Made by a program: the position numbers and the translations under genes. The notes beneath the pieces are model-generated. The model saw nothing but the letters and a program-made list of their open reading frames with translations, was not told where the DNA came from and searched no databases. Source: Tanytarsus gracilentus (Eukaryota; Arthropoda; Insecta; Diptera; Chironomidae). Taken from it: a DNA stretch of 64,000 nucleotides. Location of the stretch: NCBI GenBank assembly GCA_038502055.1, contig JAXRKN010000036.1, forward strand, positions 62,001-126,000, given 5' to 3'. How positions within the stretch are numbered: position 1 is the stretch's first letter; each line of letters opens with the position of its first letter. This document shows positions 61,701 through 64,000 of this stretch, in pieces.

Positions 61701-63050
61701 GTCAACTCAACGCACGATCAGTTTCTTAATTTTATTCAATGACGAAAAAAAAATCAAATTCAATAAAAACTTAATACGAAGATTTCCTCAAGAGTCGACT
61801 AGAAAAGGTTCAAATTCAAGCTCATTTAAATACAAGCATAAACTGGCTACAATACGTCCGATTAGTAACAACCGATTAGCCAAAAAAAATTAATAAATTA
61901 AAATGCTAATGGGATTTAAAAATTTTTTCCACGTCCTATTGAAACTTTTTGGTGACTGAAAAGTTTCTTAATAAATGATTTTGAAGGATTTACAATCACA
62001 AGTCATTGTTACGTTTTTTGGCCAAAAAAAAAATCATCAAGGTAATAACCTGATACTATATCAAATACAATTTAACGGGTAAATCTTATATCAAAAATCG
62101 CTAATAACTCTTTCACACACATACTCGAACGTGATTTATATTTAAGCTAAATTATTTATTAGTCTGTACAATATTTAAGCATCTATTTCACAAATTCTCG
62201 CTTATTTGACGACCACGAATTTTTTCTTCTGTATATGATCACGATTTTTCTCTCTCACACTCACTTTAAAAAGCTCTTATCAGCAAACATTCGCTAGGCG
62301 CCTCATGAATGATAAATGTCACAATCGGCTTATTCATATGATTTTTTTGTTCCAGGAAGGACGCTTCATTTGTTTGATAATCACATTACATATTTGCGAA
62401 TTTATTATGCAATAGAAAGGACACCGCACATATTTTGCAAATCGTATTAAAAAATCCCTTCGACAATTTTTACATATATTTTACTACGTGTTAGAATGTA
62501 CAATGGACACAAAAATAGTAAAATCGTATTGTTGCTCTATATTCTTATACGGTTTCTACACACTTTTATGGGATCTTCACGAAGATATGTGTATTTTAAT
62601 TTAATAGCATTTAAATCCAAAAGCATATTTGAAAAGTACTTTCGAACTGTATGCAAGAAACGAGACGCCATGGGAATGTAGAAAAAATTCTTTCCCCTGT
62701 TTTCTTTTTACTATAAAGATTTATTTTACTTCAAAATCGTATTTAATCTAACTTACTTGTTCGCATTGAAGCCAAAATATCAAAACATGGTGAAAACGAC
62801 TCGGACCTCCTAAATTCGATGCGCCTTTCATTGAGAAGCGCCAAGGAAAAGAAAAACGAAAAAATAATTCCATTAATAGTTCCTCAAAAGGATGTTTTTA
62901 AATTCAATTTAGAGCATAATGGATGCTAAATTGTGTGATTAATGATTTTTAAATTCATCGAGTGCGGAAATCAATTTACCTGGAGCCTTTCTCTGATCCT
63001 CAATTAGTTCACTCAAGCGCTTTCCATAATCTTTGTAGACCTCCAGTGCT
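58723..63050 (-). CDS. TRIT1: tRNA dimethylallyltransferase (TRIT1), 3' part
   Basis: The gene is 5'-partial, with exons 62980-63050, 62757-62824, 59358-59458 and 58723-59278 in the window and a 3.3 kb intron between the second and third. The product adds an isopentenyl group to A37 of certain tRNAs, in cytosol and mitochondria. Seen: RALEVYKDYGKRLSELI, LGGPSRFHHVLIFWL, QRLNSRVDSMVKSGLLAEI, ADYEEGILQTIGFKEF, VTRRYSKKQQKWIRNRFL, and a C-terminal zinc finger (C-x2-C-x12-H-x5-H) as in eukaryotic TRIT1. The N-terminal P-loop lies beyond the window. All splice phases agree. The first visible codon is split and its first two bases are outside. Confidence 0.93.
59459..62756 (-). other. Large TRIT1 intron
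   Basis: 3.3 kb, AT-rich. Short frames only, none with recognisable homology. No nested gene was found on either strand. Confidence 0.4.
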
Positions 63051-64000
63051 CTAAAAAGAAATAAGGAATAAGGTAGAGAAAAATTATTTTTTCATGCAGC
63101 CGCTCTAATTATAATTATTCTTTTAAAAAAGAGAGAATCCACTTGAAGAGAGAATAGTGAAAAAATTTAATCTAATTGAATGGTGAAAATGTTTAAATTT
63201 TTTGTCGCTTAGAACCTGAAGTGATGTAGCATGTAATAATGGCTAATTATAGTGACCAACAACTGCCACACCAATTCACACAATCATTAATGCATATCAA
63301 CATGTACATCATGGAGAGCTCAATTGCGTAGATAATTTTTTCCTCTTTTTTTCTGGACTTTTTATTATTCATTTTTTCAACCACAAAACAAATTGAGATC
63401 GAAGTCGCAGTTTTGAACCATAAAAAATTTGAATTTCCTGCGTTGTCTCCTCCACGCCATTTCGACGTGCTTAAAAGTGTAAGCGATAAGCATACAAAGT
63501 GTGAACTCCATTTCCTCAGCAAACGAGCGTTGAATATTTTGCAAACGACTGCACATTTTCGCAAGAATTTAAACATTTTAAGTGTCGTTTTGCGGTGCAA
63601 TATGTAAAGAAGCATCAATAAAATATATTGAAGACACATTAAATTTTATGAATGCATGTCATACAGAAAAAAAGCCGGCTATTCGAAATGAAAGTTTACT
63701 TAATGGCAGTGCGTAATAATTTTTTCATTATCACCTACTCGACACTCCATAAAAATAGTCGCACATTATGACGACGGATATTTAATTTTTTGTTTTCATT
63801 CTATTTTCTTTTTACTTTTTTTTAATTCCGTTGCAAATAAATAATGATGAGTCAGAATGCAAAATTTTCAGCTCCAATAAGTTTCACTTTTTTCAGGATT
63901 AGATAGTCGAGTTGAAAAAAATCAGTTTTTATTTAAATACTCCAAATTTTAAGGGAACATGTGAATTTCTACTAAGAAGGATCAAAGTGTTTACAATCTA
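63051..64000 (-). other. Upstream TRIT1 intron, running out of the window
   Basis: No TRIT1 exon or other gene is recognised. The 130-codon minus frame at 63247-63639 has no family features. Confidence 0.35.

Noticed and set aside
63247..63639. 130-codon minus frame upstream of TRIT1
   Set aside because: No family motif, unusual composition and no splice link to TRIT1 in phase.

Overview
This window is AT-rich invertebrate nuclear DNA, most likely from a dipteran insect and probably a nematoceran. The reasons are short introns (mostly 50-80 nt) with GTAAGT/TTTCAG borders, protein families that match insect genes closely (multi-domain chitinase, MICAL-like, Stim, insect agatoxin-like neuropeptide, POT peptide transporter), and long AT-rich intergenic stretches with small non-autonomous repeats. 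All gene models were spliced by hand from the sequence; nearly all close in frame across their exons.

Layout, left to right. 1-3072 (+): 3' part of a multi-domain chitinase (Cht10-like). 3592-18684 (+): MICAL-like (CH-LIM-NPF-bMERB), with a probable non-coding first exon and a 6.8 kb first intron that carries a satellite-like repeat island (5117-6375). 20799-27792: an inverted pair of agatoxin-like neuropeptide genes, one on each strand, with thymidylate synthase (23620-24656, +) between them. 28218-32832 (-): POT/SLC15 peptide transporter. A TA-flanked repeat element (32877-33920) sits just upstream of its start codon. 34739-35692 (+): RBM42. Then a run of minus-strand genes: SLC35B1/meigo (35873-37039), NDUFAF6 (37481-38514), an unassigned PH-domain protein rich in tyrosine motifs (38859-41925), and Stim (43774-51506). 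Stim intron 1 holds a complete opposite-strand myotrophin gene (48178-48814). 52485-53334 (+): YIPF5. 54477-57374 (+): SLC6 NTT4-like transporter with an apparent AT-AC intron. 58507-58690: a MITE-like hairpin element. 58723-63050 (-): 3' part of TRIT1 (tRNA isopentenyltransferase), continuing beyond the window.

The genes are ordinary eukaryotic neighbours, not an operon. They do not form one pathway: cuticle chitin turnover, Rab/EHD membrane traffic, neuropeptide signalling, dTMP synthesis, peptide uptake, RNA binding, ER nucleotide-sugar/ATP transport, complex I assembly, store-operated Ca2+ entry, actin-capping control, Golgi traffic, amino-acid-type transport and tRNA modification. The most unusual items are the inverted neuropeptide duplication, whose first exon and intron are nearly identical while the mature-peptide exons differ, the AT-AC intron in the SLC6 gene, a processed-looking fragment of the peptide transporter inside its own first intron, and a 120-bp repeat unit shared by two elements with different ends.
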